Source: JBCBGF01 sp039820585
GTDB taxonomy: Bacteria; Pseudomonadota; Alphaproteobacteria; Rhodobacterales; Rhodobacteraceae
Direction of reading: 5' to 3'
Assembly: GCA_039820585.1 (NCBI GenBank)
Contig: JBCBPV010000007.1
Location: 20,531-84,530, forward strand
DNA length: 64,000 bases
Positions 50,352 through 58,579 of this stretch are shown in pieces; within the stretch, counting starts at the first letter, position 1, and the number at the start of each line of letters is the position of its first letter. The position numbers and the translations under genes are program-made. Below the pieces are notes generated by a model. The model saw only the letters and a program-made list of their open reading frames with translations, did not search any database and was not told the origin of the DNA.

Positions 50352-51217
50352 GCCGCCTCGCGTTTCACATCCTGCAACGCGCTTTCAAGATCGGCGAAGC
50401 TGGGGCGGACCGCGTGTGGGGCGTTCTGGCGCCCCACCTCGATGCAGATGTTGGCAGGGTGATTGTGCAGGTTGGCCACCAAAACCTCGCGGATCAGCTG
50501 GTAGAAATGGCCATCATCCTCGGTCACCGTGCGCAGGCGGTTGGCAAAGGGGCCGACGAACCCATAGGCCAGAAACACCCCCAGAAACGTGCCGACCAGC
50601 GCGCCACCAATGAGGCCGCCCAGGATCTCTGGCGGTTTGTCGATGGACGCCATCGTCTTGATCACGCCGAGCACCGCCGCGACAATGCCCAGCGCGGGCA
50701 GCGCATCGGCCACCACCTGCAGTGCGTGGGCGGAATGCAGGGCGTGGTGCTGGCTCGCCTCCATGCGTTTGTCGAGCACCTCTTCCACCTGGTGGGGATC
50801 GTCGTAGTTCATCGAGGCAGAGCGCAGCGTATCGCAGATCAGATCGACAGCCTCATGATCGGCAGTGATCCGGGGATAGCGGACAAAAATCTCCGAATCC
50901 TGCGGAGCCTCGATATGTTCCTCAAGCGCGACGGGGTTCTGGCGCGCGATGCGGATCAGTTCGAACAGCAGGCACAGAAGGTCGCGGTAGTCATCGGGCT
51001 TCCACTGTGGACCTTTGAAGACCTTGCCCAGGTCTTTCAGCGTATGCTTGATTGCCGCGCCATCATTGGCGATCAGGAATGTGCCCGTTGCGGCACCGCC
51101 GATCATCATCATCTCAAACGGCAGCGCCTTGAGGATGATCCCGAACTTGCCACCGGCCAGAGTGTAGCCGCCAAAGACCATGCCAAAGACCACAACGATG
51201 CCGATGATACCAATCAT
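50348..51217 (-). CDS. motA: Flagellar motor stator protein MotA, 289 aa
   Basis: The proton-conducting stator subunit with four transmembrane segments. It starts MIGIIGIVVVFGMVFGGYTLAGG and has the cytoplasmic loop with the charged FELIRIARQNPVALEEHIE, the conserved HHALHSAHALQVVADALPALGIVAAVLGVIKTM (TM3) and LIGGALVGTFLGVFLAYGFVGPFANRL (TM4). The length is typical. Unlike in enterics, motA is not next to motB: it lies in the fliL-motE-motA operon, with motB 11 kb further on. The 3' end overlaps the 780-aa gene by 4 bases, and 75 bp separate it from motE. Confidence 0.97.
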   Translation of the reverse strand: MIGIIGIVVVFGMVFGGYTLAGGKFGIILKALPFEMMMIGGAATGTFLIANDGAAIKHTLKDLGKVFKGPQWKPDDYRDLLCLLFELIRIARQNPVALEEHIEAPQDSEIFVRYPRITADHEAVDLICDTLRSASMNYDDPHQVEEVLDKRMEASQHHALHSAHALQVVADALPALGIVAAVLGVIKTMASIDKPPEILGGLIGGALVGTFLGVFLAYGFVGPFANRLRTVTEDDGHFYQLIREVLVANLHNHPANICIEVGRQNAPHAVRPSFADLESALQDVKREAA

Positions 51218-51292
51218 GCGCTCAGGGGCCCCTGCCTGTTGCCTGTCCCGTGGCGCGCACTCTCGCAGACGGCGCTTAACAAAGGCTGATCG

Positions 51293-51865
51293 TCACTCAG
51301 TCGGAGCCCCAGCGTTGCGGCCCGCCAAAAGCACGCTGATCGCATAGCCAGTCTCGGGCGTCAGACCCGACATGATCTCAGCCGCCACATCGGGCCGCAT
51401 GCGGGCAAGAAAGCCCGCGGCAAAGTCTGGCGACATCTGTTGGAACAAGGGCACTGCATCCTTGGGGTTCATATTCTCGTAAACCGAGGTCAGGCGCACC
51501 AGATCATCCTCTGCCGCGGTTTCTGACAGGGCCATGGTCGACATCAGCCGCGCCTCTGCCGCATCCAGATCGGCCAATTGCCGCGCAATCGCGGCTTCGG
51601 CAAGGTCGAGCGCGGCCAGACGATCGGCGATCTGATCTTCACGCAGTGCCACCGCCGCTTCGCGCGCGCGCACGGCATCCAGTGCCTCGGCCAAGCCAGG
51701 CGCGGCCACGCAACGGCCCAATGTGCCCTGGTCCGATGACATCTCTGCCACTTCGCGCGCCACCGCCATGCCCGCGCCATCCAGGATCCGCAGGACGCCA
51801 GACCCCAGAAAAGTCAGCGCCAACAGCATCAAGGCCCCGCGCCCGATCGGAAAGCGCCCCCTCAC
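51293..51865 (-). CDS. motE: MotE-type flagellar motor protein, 190 aa
   Basis: A periplasmic, membrane-anchored protein. The N-terminal hydrophobic segment (about 8-30, ALMLLALTFLGSGVLRIL) is followed by a coiled coil (about 60-115, ALRAREAAVALREDQIADRL type) and a C-terminal MgtE-N-like domain, VYENMNPKDAVPLFQQMSPDFAAGFLARMRPDVAAEIMSGLTPETGYAISVLLAG. In Sinorhizobium MotE is a periplasmic chaperone of MotC. No motC is seen here, so the partner may differ. It is coupled by ATGA to the upstream gene and precedes motA. Confidence 0.85.
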   Translation of the reverse strand: MRGRFPIGRGALMLLALTFLGSGVLRILDGAGMAVAREVAEMSSDQGTLGRCVAAPGLAEALDAVRAREAAVALREDQIADRLAALDLAEAAIARQLADLDAAEARLMSTMALSETAAEDDLVRLTSVYENMNPKDAVPLFQQMSPDFAAGFLARMRPDVAAEIMSGLTPETGYAISVLLAGRNAGAPTE

Positions 51866-52263
51866 GCCGCCGCATCCGTGCCAGTCGCGCGATGTGAGGT
51901 GAAGACCGTCGTCGGCACCTCTTCTTCGGCGGGTTCCGGTGGCGGCAGCGGGGGATCAGGTGCCTTGGGCGCAGACGGATCGGGCAGGTCATGCATCGAC
52001 GCCACAAGCAGTTCCAACCGCCGCGCGGCGTCTTCGGCACGGCCCGTGAGATCGCCAAGGGACGTGGCCGAACTGGACGCAGCGGCCTGCGCCGATTTCA
52101 AGGTGTTCGTCATGTCATCGACCTGCGCCGACAAGACCGCGATCGCCCCACCGACGCCTTTTTCCAAGTCGGTGAACCGATTCAGCCGCCGTGACAGCAC
52201 AACGCAATAGACCGCTGCCCCAAGCGCGGCGAGTACGAGTAGAATATCGGCCAGCAAACCCAT
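51862..52263 (-). CDS. Single-pass membrane coiled-coil protein (DUF6468-like), 133 aa
   Basis: A short N-terminal transmembrane helix (LLADILLVLAALGAAVYCVVL, about 3-23) is followed by a basic junction RRLNRF, a cytoplasmic or periplasmic coiled coil (LEKGVGGAIAVLSAQVDDMTNTLKSAQAAA, then RAEDAARRLELLVASM) and a Pro-rich tail. This is the layout of the DUF6468 proteins found in alphaproteobacterial flagellar operons; I assign it by pattern. It lies between fliL (8 bp) and motE (4-base overlap). The function is unknown, and a stator- or export-associated scaffold is possible. Confidence 0.7.
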   Translation of the reverse strand: MGLLADILLVLAALGAAVYCVVLSRRLNRFTDLEKGVGGAIAVLSAQVDDMTNTLKSAQAAASSSATSLGDLTGRAEDAARRLELLVASMHDLPDPSAPKAPDPPLPPPEPAEEEVPTTVFTSHRATGTDAAA

Positions 52264-52271
52264 TGTGCCCC

Positions 52272-52748
52272 CTAGTTCAGCACGAACTCCATCACCAACA
52301 AATCGCGCACCTTGTCTTCGCCCACGACCATACGCACCCGGCGCAGCATTTGGGCGCGCAACTGGATCAGGGCGGCGGGCTGTTCCAGCATCGCCATGTC
52401 CACCGCGCGCAGATACCCGTTCAGCACATCCGTCACCCGAGGCATCAGATCGGTCACATCGCGCACTGCATCCCCGGGCACCTCAAGCTGGGCCTGAAAC
52501 CGCAGATGGCGCCCCGCCGTAACGCCGCCGAGCGACACAACCAAAGGATCAATCGGCACAAATGTGACATCCGGCCCGGTCGCTTTTTCTTCGGGCTCGG
52601 CGGGTTTGGAGGCTAGAATCATGCCGCTGTTGACCGCGAAATATCCGCCGCCGCCCAGCACCACAGCCAGGACCGCGCCGATGAGAATCGGCACCACGCT
52701 GCGCTTCTTTGGGGTCTCTTCAGCTGCGTCCCCGGACGTATCGGTCAT
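52272..52748 (-). CDS. fliL: Flagellar basal-body-associated protein FliL, 158 aa
   Basis: A single-pass inner-membrane protein around the stators. It has an N-terminal cytoplasmic tail, a TM helix (about 20-42, VVPILIGAVLAVVLGGGGYFAV), a linker, and the periplasmic FliL domain with VTFVPIDPLVVSLG, LRFQAQLEV, MPRVTDVLNGYLRAVDMAMLEQPAALIQLRAQMLRRVR and the close DLLVMEFVLN. The start was set at ATG 52748 (MTDTSGDA), with GGGGAAA close by; ATG 52754 and ATG 52778 are also in frame. It is the first gene of the ten-kilobase minus-strand operon, divergent from fliF. Confidence 0.94.
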   Translation of the reverse strand: MTDTSGDAAEETPKKRSVVPILIGAVLAVVLGGGGYFAVNSGMILASKPAEPEEKATGPDVTFVPIDPLVVSLGGVTAGRHLRFQAQLEVPGDAVRDVTDLMPRVTDVLNGYLRAVDMAMLEQPAALIQLRAQMLRRVRMVVGEDKVRDLLVMEFVLN

Positions 52749-52790
52749 AATCATTTCCCCGAAATTCCGTTGTGTCATAGCCCCTTGTGA

Positions 52791-52805
52791 CTAACCGATT
52801 GTTAA
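52791..52805 (-). promoter_or_regulatory. CtrA-like box between fliL and fliF
   Basis: On the minus strand TTAA-CAATCGG-TTAG matches the CtrA full-site consensus (TTAA-N7-TTAA) with one changed base. It lies in the spacer between the fliL and fliF operons, so one regulator could control both. Confidence 0.5.
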
Positions 52806-52852
52806 GCGGCCTCTGCCAAAAGGACGGGGCAAGGGGCGAAGCCTCATCGGGG

Positions 52853-54502
52853 ATGGAGTACGGCTACGTGCAAAACCTGACTGCCGCATTCATGGCGTTC
52901 TCGCCCGCCCGAAGGGTGGCGATTGTGCTGGCGACCGGGGGCGTTTTCGCCGCCATGATCCTGCTTGCCCAGTTGGCGGGCACGCCACGTATGGCACTGT
53001 TGTACTCGGGTCTCGAACCCGCGGCAGCCGGGGAAGTCGTGCAATCGCTGGAACAGGCCGGCGTCGCGCATGAGATTCGCGGGGATGCGATCTTTGTCGA
53101 CGGGGCCCAGCGTGACGCCCTGCGCATGTCGCTGGCCGCCCAGGGGCAGCCCGCGAACGGCGCGCGGGGGTATGAGCTGTTGGATACGTTGTCGGGCTTT
53201 GGCACCACAGCGCAGATGTTCGACGCCGCCTATTGGCGCGCCAAAGAGGGGGAGCTTGCGCGCACGATCGTGGCCAGCCCGGGGATTCGCACGGCGCGCG
53301 TCCACATCTCGTCGCAGACCAACCGCCCCTTCGGCACCGCGGCCGAGCGTGCGGCCTCTGTCACAATTTCGACGGCAGGGGCTGGGGTGGATCCCGCCCA
53401 GGCGCGGGCGTTGCGTTTCTTGGTGTCATCGGCGGTTGCCGGGCTGTCGCCCGATCAGGTGTCGGTGATTGATGATGCCGGGCGGCTGGTGACAGGCGGC
53501 GACGCGACGGGCGCGCCCGACAGCGCGCAGTCGCGCAGCCGGGCAGATGCGTTGCGCCAGAATGTCGAACGATTGCTCGCGGCCCGTGTGGGTGCCGGCA
53601 ATTCCGTGGTTGAGGTGAATATTGAGACGGTCACCGACCGTGAAGAAATCGTCGAGCGGCGGTTTGACCCTGAAAACCGCGTGGCGATCAGCACCGATAC
53701 CCATGAAATGACCCGCTCGGCCAATGACACGCGCAGTGGCGCGGTCACCGTGGCCAGCAACCTGCCCGATGGCGACGCCGAGGGGGGGGATGGCACCTCC
53801 ACCTCGCAGGATTCTGAGACGCGGGAACGGGTGAATTACGAAGTGTCAGAGACCCAGCGCGAGGTGTTGCGCCTGCCCGGCGCCATCCGTCGGTTGAGCG
53901 TGGCGGTCCTTGTCGACGGCGTTCGCGCCACAGACGCGACAGGTGCCGAGACGTGGACGGCCCGTGGCACCGAAGAGCTTGAGGCCCTGCGCGCGCTTGT
54001 GGCTTCAGCGGTTGGTTTCAACGCAGAGCGTGGGGATGTGATCACCATCGAATCGCTTGAATTCCTGCCTCAAACCGATGCGGGCACTGGCCCTGTTGCC
54101 GCGCCGCTTCTGAGTGTTGGCGCGATTGATCCGATGCGGCTGATCATGGCGGGGCTTCTTGTTGCGGTGGTCCTGATCTTGGGGCTGTTCGTCCTGCGCC
54201 CGGCCTTGGTCGCTGCAACGCGCCCTGCCGCGGCGCCTGCGGGTCTGCCCGCGCCACCCCCCGCGGCTGCGCCTTCGGACACGCTGCCAGATCTGCCACC
54301 TCTCAGTGGTCAGATCGACGATGGTGGCCCGTTGCCGGATCTGCCCATCGTATCCTCTCTTCCGCCGCTGGATGGCATGGGCCTGGGTGGAGCTGCGGAT
54401 GAAACACCCGCCGATCGGTTGCGAGGCCTGGTCGAGGAGCGCCGAGATGAGACGGCAGCCCTTTTGCAAAGCTGGATCGATGAGCCGAAGGAGCCCGCAT
54501 GA
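52853..54502 (+). CDS. fliF: Flagellar MS-ring protein FliF, 549 aa
   Basis: The base on which the flagellum is built. There are two transmembrane segments (about 20-42, RVAIVLATGGVFAAMILLAQ, and about 450-470, LIMAGLLVAVVLILGLFVL). The periplasmic ring-building motifs include LLYSGLEPAAAGEVVQSLEQAGV, WRAKEGELARTIVASPGIRTARVHIS, FGTAAERAASVTIST and VSVIDDAGRLVTG. The C-terminal helix RLRGLVEERRDETAALLQSWID keeps the form that binds FliG. The start is uncertain: ATG 52853, GTG 52787 (long form) or GTG 52868. It overlaps fliH by 4 bases. Confidence 0.95.
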   Translation: MEYGYVQNLTAAFMAFSPARRVAIVLATGGVFAAMILLAQLAGTPRMALLYSGLEPAAAGEVVQSLEQAGVAHEIRGDAIFVDGAQRDALRMSLAAQGQPANGARGYELLDTLSGFGTTAQMFDAAYWRAKEGELARTIVASPGIRTARVHISSQTNRPFGTAAERAASVTISTAGAGVDPAQARALRFLVSSAVAGLSPDQVSVIDDAGRLVTGGDATGAPDSAQSRSRADALRQNVERLLAARVGAGNSVVEVNIETVTDREEIVERRFDPENRVAISTDTHEMTRSANDTRSGAVTVASNLPDGDAEGGDGTSTSQDSETRERVNYEVSETQREVLRLPGAIRRLSVAVLVDGVRATDATGAETWTARGTEELEALRALVASAVGFNAERGDVITIESLEFLPQTDAGTGPVAAPLLSVGAIDPMRLIMAGLLVAVVLILGLFVLRPALVAATRPAAAPAGLPAPPPAAAPSDTLPDLPPLSGQIDDGGPLPDLPIVSSLPPLDGMGLGGAADETPADRLRGLVEERRDETAALLQSWIDEPKEPA

Positions 54503-55083
54503 CCACGGCCATTACCCTGGAAGACTTCGGTGCCGTGCGCACGCCGCAAGCCAGCGATCCGGCAGAAGAGGATGCCGCGATGAAGGCCGCCTATGAACGC
54601 GGCTATCGCTCGGGCTGGGATGATGCCACCGCGGCCAATGCGGCCGAGCGCGCGGCGATCTCCGCCGAACTTGCGCGCAACCTGCGCGATCTGGGTTTTA
54701 CGTATTTCGAGGCGCGCGATGCCCTGCTGCAATCCCTGTCGGGTTTTCTGGCCCAGATCACCGAAACCCTGTTCCCCGCGATCCTGCCCGCCGCAACCCG
54801 CGCGACCCTGATGGCCGAACTGGAACAGCGCGCCGCAGCGGGCCTGACCGGAGCGGTGGAGATCATCGTCACACCCGAAGAAGAGACTGCCGTCGCCGCG
54901 CTGCTTCCGGCAGATGCGGGTCTTCAGATCACCGTGCGCGCAGAGCCCGATCTGTCAGCCGGTCAAGCCTATATCGTCTTCGCCGACGAAGAGATCGAAG
55001 TGGATCTCACCCCCATCATCCGCCGCCTGATCGACATAGCCGCCCCACCGCCAGCCGAAGGACCCCGTGCCGATGAGCGATGA
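54499..55083 (+). CDS. fliH: FliH-type flagellar export ATPase regulator, 194 aa
   Basis: The likely FliH homologue, a dimeric stator-like regulator of FliI. The N-terminus has AYERGYRSGWDDATAANAAERAAISAELARNLRDLGFTYFEARDALLQSL, a helical stalk. The C-terminal domain has EIIVTPEEETAVAALLPADAGLQITVRAEPDLSAGQAYIVFADEEIEVDL, the FliH fold pattern. The ATG overlaps the fliF stop by 4 bases, and the 3' end overlaps fliN by 11. In other species fliG sits between fliF and fliH; here nothing does. Confidence 0.88.
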   Translation: MTTAITLEDFGAVRTPQASDPAEEDAAMKAAYERGYRSGWDDATAANAAERAAISAELARNLRDLGFTYFEARDALLQSLSGFLAQITETLFPAILPAATRATLMAELEQRAAAGLTGAVEIIVTPEEETAVAALLPADAGLQITVRAEPDLSAGQAYIVFADEEIEVDLTPIIRRLIDIAAPPPAEGPRADER

Positions 55084-55351
55084 GTCCGAGCCACCCACTG
55101 ATGGCGACGTCGTGTTTCGTGATCTACCGGTTGCGATCACGGTCGTGATCGGCACGGCCACACCGCCCGTTGCCGAAGTGTTGTCCTTGCGCCGGGACTC
55201 CGTCGTCCCGCTGAACAGCCAGATCGACGATCCGGTCGCGATCTTTGCAGGGGACAAACTGATCGCCCATGGCGAGCTTCAAACACAAGAAGATGGCACC
55301 GGCCTTTCCGTTCGGATCACCAGTATTCCCGGCAAACCCGTTGCCAGCTAA
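55073..55351 (+). CDS. fliN: Flagellar motor switch protein FliN, 92 aa
   Basis: A C-ring subunit with the SpoA fold: VFRDLPVAITVVIGTATPPVAEVLSLRRDSVVPLNSQIDDPVAIFAGDKLIAHGELQTQEDGTGLSVRITSI, the FliN C-terminal domain. It is short (E. coli FliN is 137 aa), with no N-terminal extension. The ATG at 55073 has AAGGA at a good distance; a GTG at 55067 is possible. It overlaps fliH by 11 bases. It is the only switch-complex gene I find in the window. Confidence 0.9.
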   Translation: MSDESEPPTDGDVVFRDLPVAITVVIGTATPPVAEVLSLRRDSVVPLNSQIDDPVAIFAGDKLIAHGELQTQEDGTGLSVRITSIPGKPVAS

Positions 55352-56099
55352 GACCGCCAGCCTCGCGCGACTTGGCATGGCATCGCTCGCAGCGTTGGCG
55401 GCGATCTGGTGCCTGACCGCCGGAGCCGCGGGCGCACAGATCCCCGATTTCGAGTTGCCCGAAGGTTTGGGGTTGAGCGAACGGGTCGTGCAGCTTTTCC
55501 TGCTGGTCACGGTGCTCAGCCTGGTTCCCGGCCTCGCCGTTATGGTGACTTGTTTCCCGTTCATCGTAACCGTTCTGGCAATCCTGCGGCAAGGCCTTGG
55601 CCTGCAATCGTCACCACCCAATATGCTTCTCATCAGCCTCGCGCTGTTTCTCACCTATTTCGTGATGGAGCCGGTTTTCCTTGAGGCTTGGGAAACCGGA
55701 ATTCGCCCGCTGACCGAGGGCACGCTGGCTCCGGATGCCGCACTGACCGCTACGCTTGATCCGTTCCGGGTCTTCATGGCAGGTCGCGTCGATCCCGATA
55801 CATTCGCCAGCCTATCCGATATGCGCGGTGGCCCAGCCGATCCGCCGGTGCCAGGGTCACCGCTGTCAATCCTCCTGCCATCTTTCATGCTCAGCGAGAT
55901 CGAGCGCGCCTTTGAGATCGGGTTTCTGATCTTTCTGCCGTTCCTGATCATCGACCTCGTTGTGGCCGCGATCTTGATGTCCATGGGGATGATGATGGTC
56001 CCTCCTGCCATCGTCGCGCTGCCTTTCAAATTGGCGTTCTTCGTCGTCGCCGACGGCTGGACCCTTGTGTCACGCGCATTGGTGGAGGGGTACTTCTAA
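55341..56099 (+). CDS. fliP: Flagellar export gate protein FliP, 252 aa
   Basis: The core of the FliPQR channel. It has a signal peptide, a short linker (IPDFELPEGLGLSERVVQLFLLVTVLSLVPGLAVMVTCFPFIVTVLAILRQGLG), the FliP family blocks PNMLLISLALFLTYFVMEPVF and FMLSEIERAFEIGFLIFLPFLIIDLVVAAILMSMGMMMVPPAIVALPFKLAFFVVADGW. The start is uncertain. TTG at 55341 gives a positive n-region (PAKTASLARLG); ATG 55377 starts the hydrophobic part only; the longer frame to 55269 lies inside fliN. It overlaps fliN by 11 bases. No fliO is seen upstream. Confidence 0.92.
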   Translation: MPAKTASLARLGMASLAALAAIWCLTAGAAGAQIPDFELPEGLGLSERVVQLFLLVTVLSLVPGLAVMVTCFPFIVTVLAILRQGLGLQSSPPNMLLISLALFLTYFVMEPVFLEAWETGIRPLTEGTLAPDAALTATLDPFRVFMAGRVDPDTFASLSDMRGGPADPPVPGSPLSILLPSFMLSEIERAFEIGFLIFLPFLIIDLVVAAILMSMGMMMVPPAIVALPFKLAFFVVADGWTLVSRALVEGYF

Positions 56100-56352
56100 G
56101 GAGCCGACATCGGGGGTGCTACCGATTCCCGGAAAGACAACGGCCCTCGGGGAACCGTCGCGTTTGGTCCACCTGGGAGCGGAAAGCAGTTTGCCGACCT
56201 GACAGCACATCGCAAACGCCGACGTCAATTCCTGTAACGCGAAATCTGTTGAAACACAGAGCGGGAGGGCCGACCAACGTGGCGTGGCAATGGGCGCTGA
56301 AGCTGATTTTCCACCGGCCTAGGGTTTAACGGGTTTCAATTGCCAACGCGTT
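56100..56352. other. Spacer between fliP and flgI blocks, no gene seen
   Basis: A 253-base convergent spacer. It holds a small hairpin ATCGG...CCGAT (56109-56126) just after the fliP stop and a doubled GTTTCAATTGC/GTTTCAGTTGC (56333-56343 and 56350-56360). There is no convincing promoter or ORF except the small frame at 56353-56466. Confidence 0.5.
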
Positions 56353-56466
56353 TCAGTTGCGCCGCAGCCAGCGGTCTTGGCATTTAATGACCTGTCTCAA
56401 CACAGTTGCCTGGCTGAGATCGTCGTCGCGCCCCAGACCGACATGCACCCGAACACCGGCAAACAT
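56353..56466 (-). CDS. Possible 37-residue ORF coupled to flgI
   Basis: An ATG at 56466 shares its A with the flgI TGA (the TGATG coupling used across the cluster) and opens a 37-codon frame ending RQVIKCQDRWLRRN. I do not recognise it. Coupling and G/C third positions are suggestive, but the length is short and no motif is visible. Confidence 0.25.
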   Translation of the reverse strand: MFAGVRVHVGLGRDDDLSQATVLRQVIKCQDRWLRRN

Positions 56467-57572
56467 CACCGTACAACAAATTCCGCATGCAACGCGCCAG
56501 CGGCTTTGATGCTTTTCAGGATATCAATCATATCGCGCGGTGACACGCCCAGAGCATTCAGGCCAGCGATGACGTCAGTTAAAGACGTGCCGCCTGTAAC
56601 CTCGGCCAGACCCGTGTCACCCCCGCCATCTTCCAATCCTACATTCGTGCGCGGCACGACTATGCTGGCCCCATCGGTGAACGGGTTCGGCTGCACCACC
56701 AGCGGCTCTTCACTGATCCGAAGCGTCAAACGTCCCTGGCTGACCGCAACGCGAGAGATCCGCACATCCGCGCCCATTACGATCGTGCCCGAGCGCTGAT
56801 CCACCACGACCCGCGCGCGTGTCTCCGGTAGGATACGAAGGTTTTCGATCATCCCGATCGCATGCGCGGTGGACCGCGCTCGCATACCGGCGACGTTGAC
56901 ATGCACCGTGCCCGCATCGGTCATCATGGCCAGATCACCGCCAACGGCGTCGTTGATGGCAGTCTCGATTCGCTCGGCGGTGGTGAAATCCGGCGTCCGC
57001 AGGGCGAGGCGCACATCGCGCAAGGCCTGATAGTCAAACGCCACCTCACGCTCAACTCGCGCGCCGGCCGGGATCGACCCCGAGGTAGGCACCCCTTCCA
57101 CCACGCGCGCGCCGGCGCCTTCGGCCGAGGCACCACCGGCAATGACGGTGCCCTGGGCCACGGCATAGATCTGGCCGTCTGCAGCGTTGAGCGGGGTCAT
57201 GATCAGTGTACCGCCAAGCAAGCTGCTGGCGTCACCAATGGCAGAGACGGTTACGTCGATCTGCGCCCCGGCGCGCGCGAAGGGGGGCAATGTCGAGGTC
57301 ACGAAAACCGCGGCTACGTTTCGGGGGCGGAACTGTTCGCCGGTGACATTCACGCCCAGGCGTTCGAGAATGTTGGTCATGATATCCTCGGTGAAGGGCG
57401 CATTGCGCAGCCCATCCCCGGTACCGTTCAATCCGACCACCAGTCCATACCCGACAAGGTCGTTGCCGCGCACGCCTTCGAATTCCACGAGGTCCTTGAT
57501 CCGGATCGTGTCTGCCGCGGCGGAAAACGCCATCAGCAGTGCGAGAACCAGACAGGCGGCCCTTTGCATCAT
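56466..57572 (-). CDS. flgI: Flagellar P-ring protein FlgI, 368 aa
   Basis: The periplasmic ring around the rod. It has a signal peptide (1-20, ACLVLALLMAFSAAA), IKDLVEFEGVRGNDLVGYGLVVGLNGTGDGLRN, MTNILERLGVNVT, FARAGAQIDVTVSAIGDASSLLGGTLIMTPLNAADGQIYAVAQG and the late VVVDQRSGTIVMGADVRIS and LNALGVSPRDMIDILKSIKAAGALHAEF, all FlgI hallmarks. The length is typical. It overlaps the flgL stop by 4 bases and is the last clear gene of the motB-flgE-flgK-flgL-flgI operon. Confidence 0.97.
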   Translation of the reverse strand: MMQRAACLVLALLMAFSAAADTIRIKDLVEFEGVRGNDLVGYGLVVGLNGTGDGLRNAPFTEDIMTNILERLGVNVTGEQFRPRNVAAVFVTSTLPPFARAGAQIDVTVSAIGDASSLLGGTLIMTPLNAADGQIYAVAQGTVIAGGASAEGAGARVVEGVPTSGSIPAGARVEREVAFDYQALRDVRLALRTPDFTTAERIETAINDAVGGDLAMMTDAGTVHVNVAGMRARSTAHAIGMIENLRILPETRARVVVDQRSGTIVMGADVRISRVAVSQGRLTLRISEEPLVVQPNPFTDGASIVVPRTNVGLEDGGGDTGLAEVTGGTSLTDVIAGLNALGVSPRDMIDILKSIKAAGALHAEFVVR

Positions 57573-58576
57573 CTCAGGAACGACGTCAGGCTAAGTTGAG
57601 ACAGGCGTGACGTAAGCAAATAGAGCGTTTCAAGCTGGCTGCGCGTCGCCTCAAGTTCCGAGGCGGCCGTGAAAGGATCGGCAGAGATCAGATCTGCCCG
57701 CGCGATCTCAAACGCGCCTTGTTCTGCCACAAGGGCTTGTTGGGCAAGGGCCAATGTTTCTTGCTCGACGCCCAAGTTTGCCCGTAGGCCAATGAAATCA
57801 GGCGTGGCCGACAGCAACCGCTCACCCGCGAAACCGGCGGCGGCCAAACGCTCTTCCGGCTGGCCGATCAAAGCACCTCGATCCACCAGCGCCGCCAGAG
57901 CGGCGCCGGACAGAACACCGGCGATGGCGGGGTCGTTGGCGCGTGGCAGCGGATCGATCTGTGCCTCGGGGCTGATCCGGCGCGGGGCCTGCTCGGTGGC
58001 TGAGCCCACATAGGCCCCGGTTTCGAACCCGCCGCCGGGCGCGAACCAGGCAAACACCGCATCGCGGAGATCCGCAGCAGTTGTCGCACCTGCCACAGCG
58101 GTTTCGAGGTCGGTCAGGATCTGTTCCGCGGGCAACAATGCAGGCCCGTCAGTGGCCACACCGGCAAAGAGCGACCGGCCACCAACCGTGGTGTTGAGAG
58201 TTGCGATTGCGGACGCAAAGGCATCCCCCGCCTCGCGCGCGGCGGCATCAACCGCGTTGGGTTGGGATGCCGTCTGGCTGAGCAACAAAGCGCTGGCGAC
58301 GCGTTGACCATCGGCTTCGATACGGCCCAGTGCGGCTTGCGCGGTGTCTAGCTCAACCACGCTTTCGCCTGCAATGCGCGAAAAGCTGGTGATCCGCGCG
58401 AGCGAGCTTTCGATGGCGGCGAGGCTGCCGAAGTCGCCTGTGATTTCACTGCGCAGGTCGTTACGGCGACCGCTGGCCACCTCTTGCGTGAGGCGCTGCA
58501 AATCGGCGGTTAAGGTGGCGGTTTCCCGGCGGGTCTGGAAGATCTGGGCAAGATCACCGATAGACAGAAAAGTCAT
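57569..58576 (-). CDS. flgL: Hook-filament junction protein FlgL, 335 aa
   Basis: The second junction protein linking hook and filament. Flagellin-like ends are visible: N-terminal LTADLQRLTQEVASGRRNDLRSEITGDFGSLAAIESSLARI and C-terminal LIGLRANLGVEQETLALAQQALVAEQGAFEIARADLISADPFTAASELEATRSQLETLYLLTSRLSQLSL. The central domain is variable. The length fits FlgL. It lies 3 bp after flgK and overlaps flgI by 4 bases. Confidence 0.94.
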   Translation of the reverse strand: MTFLSIGDLAQIFQTRRETATLTADLQRLTQEVASGRRNDLRSEITGDFGSLAAIESSLARITSFSRIAGESVVELDTAQAALGRIEADGQRVASALLLSQTASQPNAVDAAAREAGDAFASAIATLNTTVGGRSLFAGVATDGPALLPAEQILTDLETAVAGATTAADLRDAVFAWFAPGGGFETGAYVGSATEQAPRRISPEAQIDPLPRANDPAIAGVLSGAALAALVDRGALIGQPEERLAAAGFAGERLLSATPDFIGLRANLGVEQETLALAQQALVAEQGAFEIARADLISADPFTAASELEATRSQLETLYLLTSRLSQLSLTSFLR

Positions 58577-58579
58577 GGC

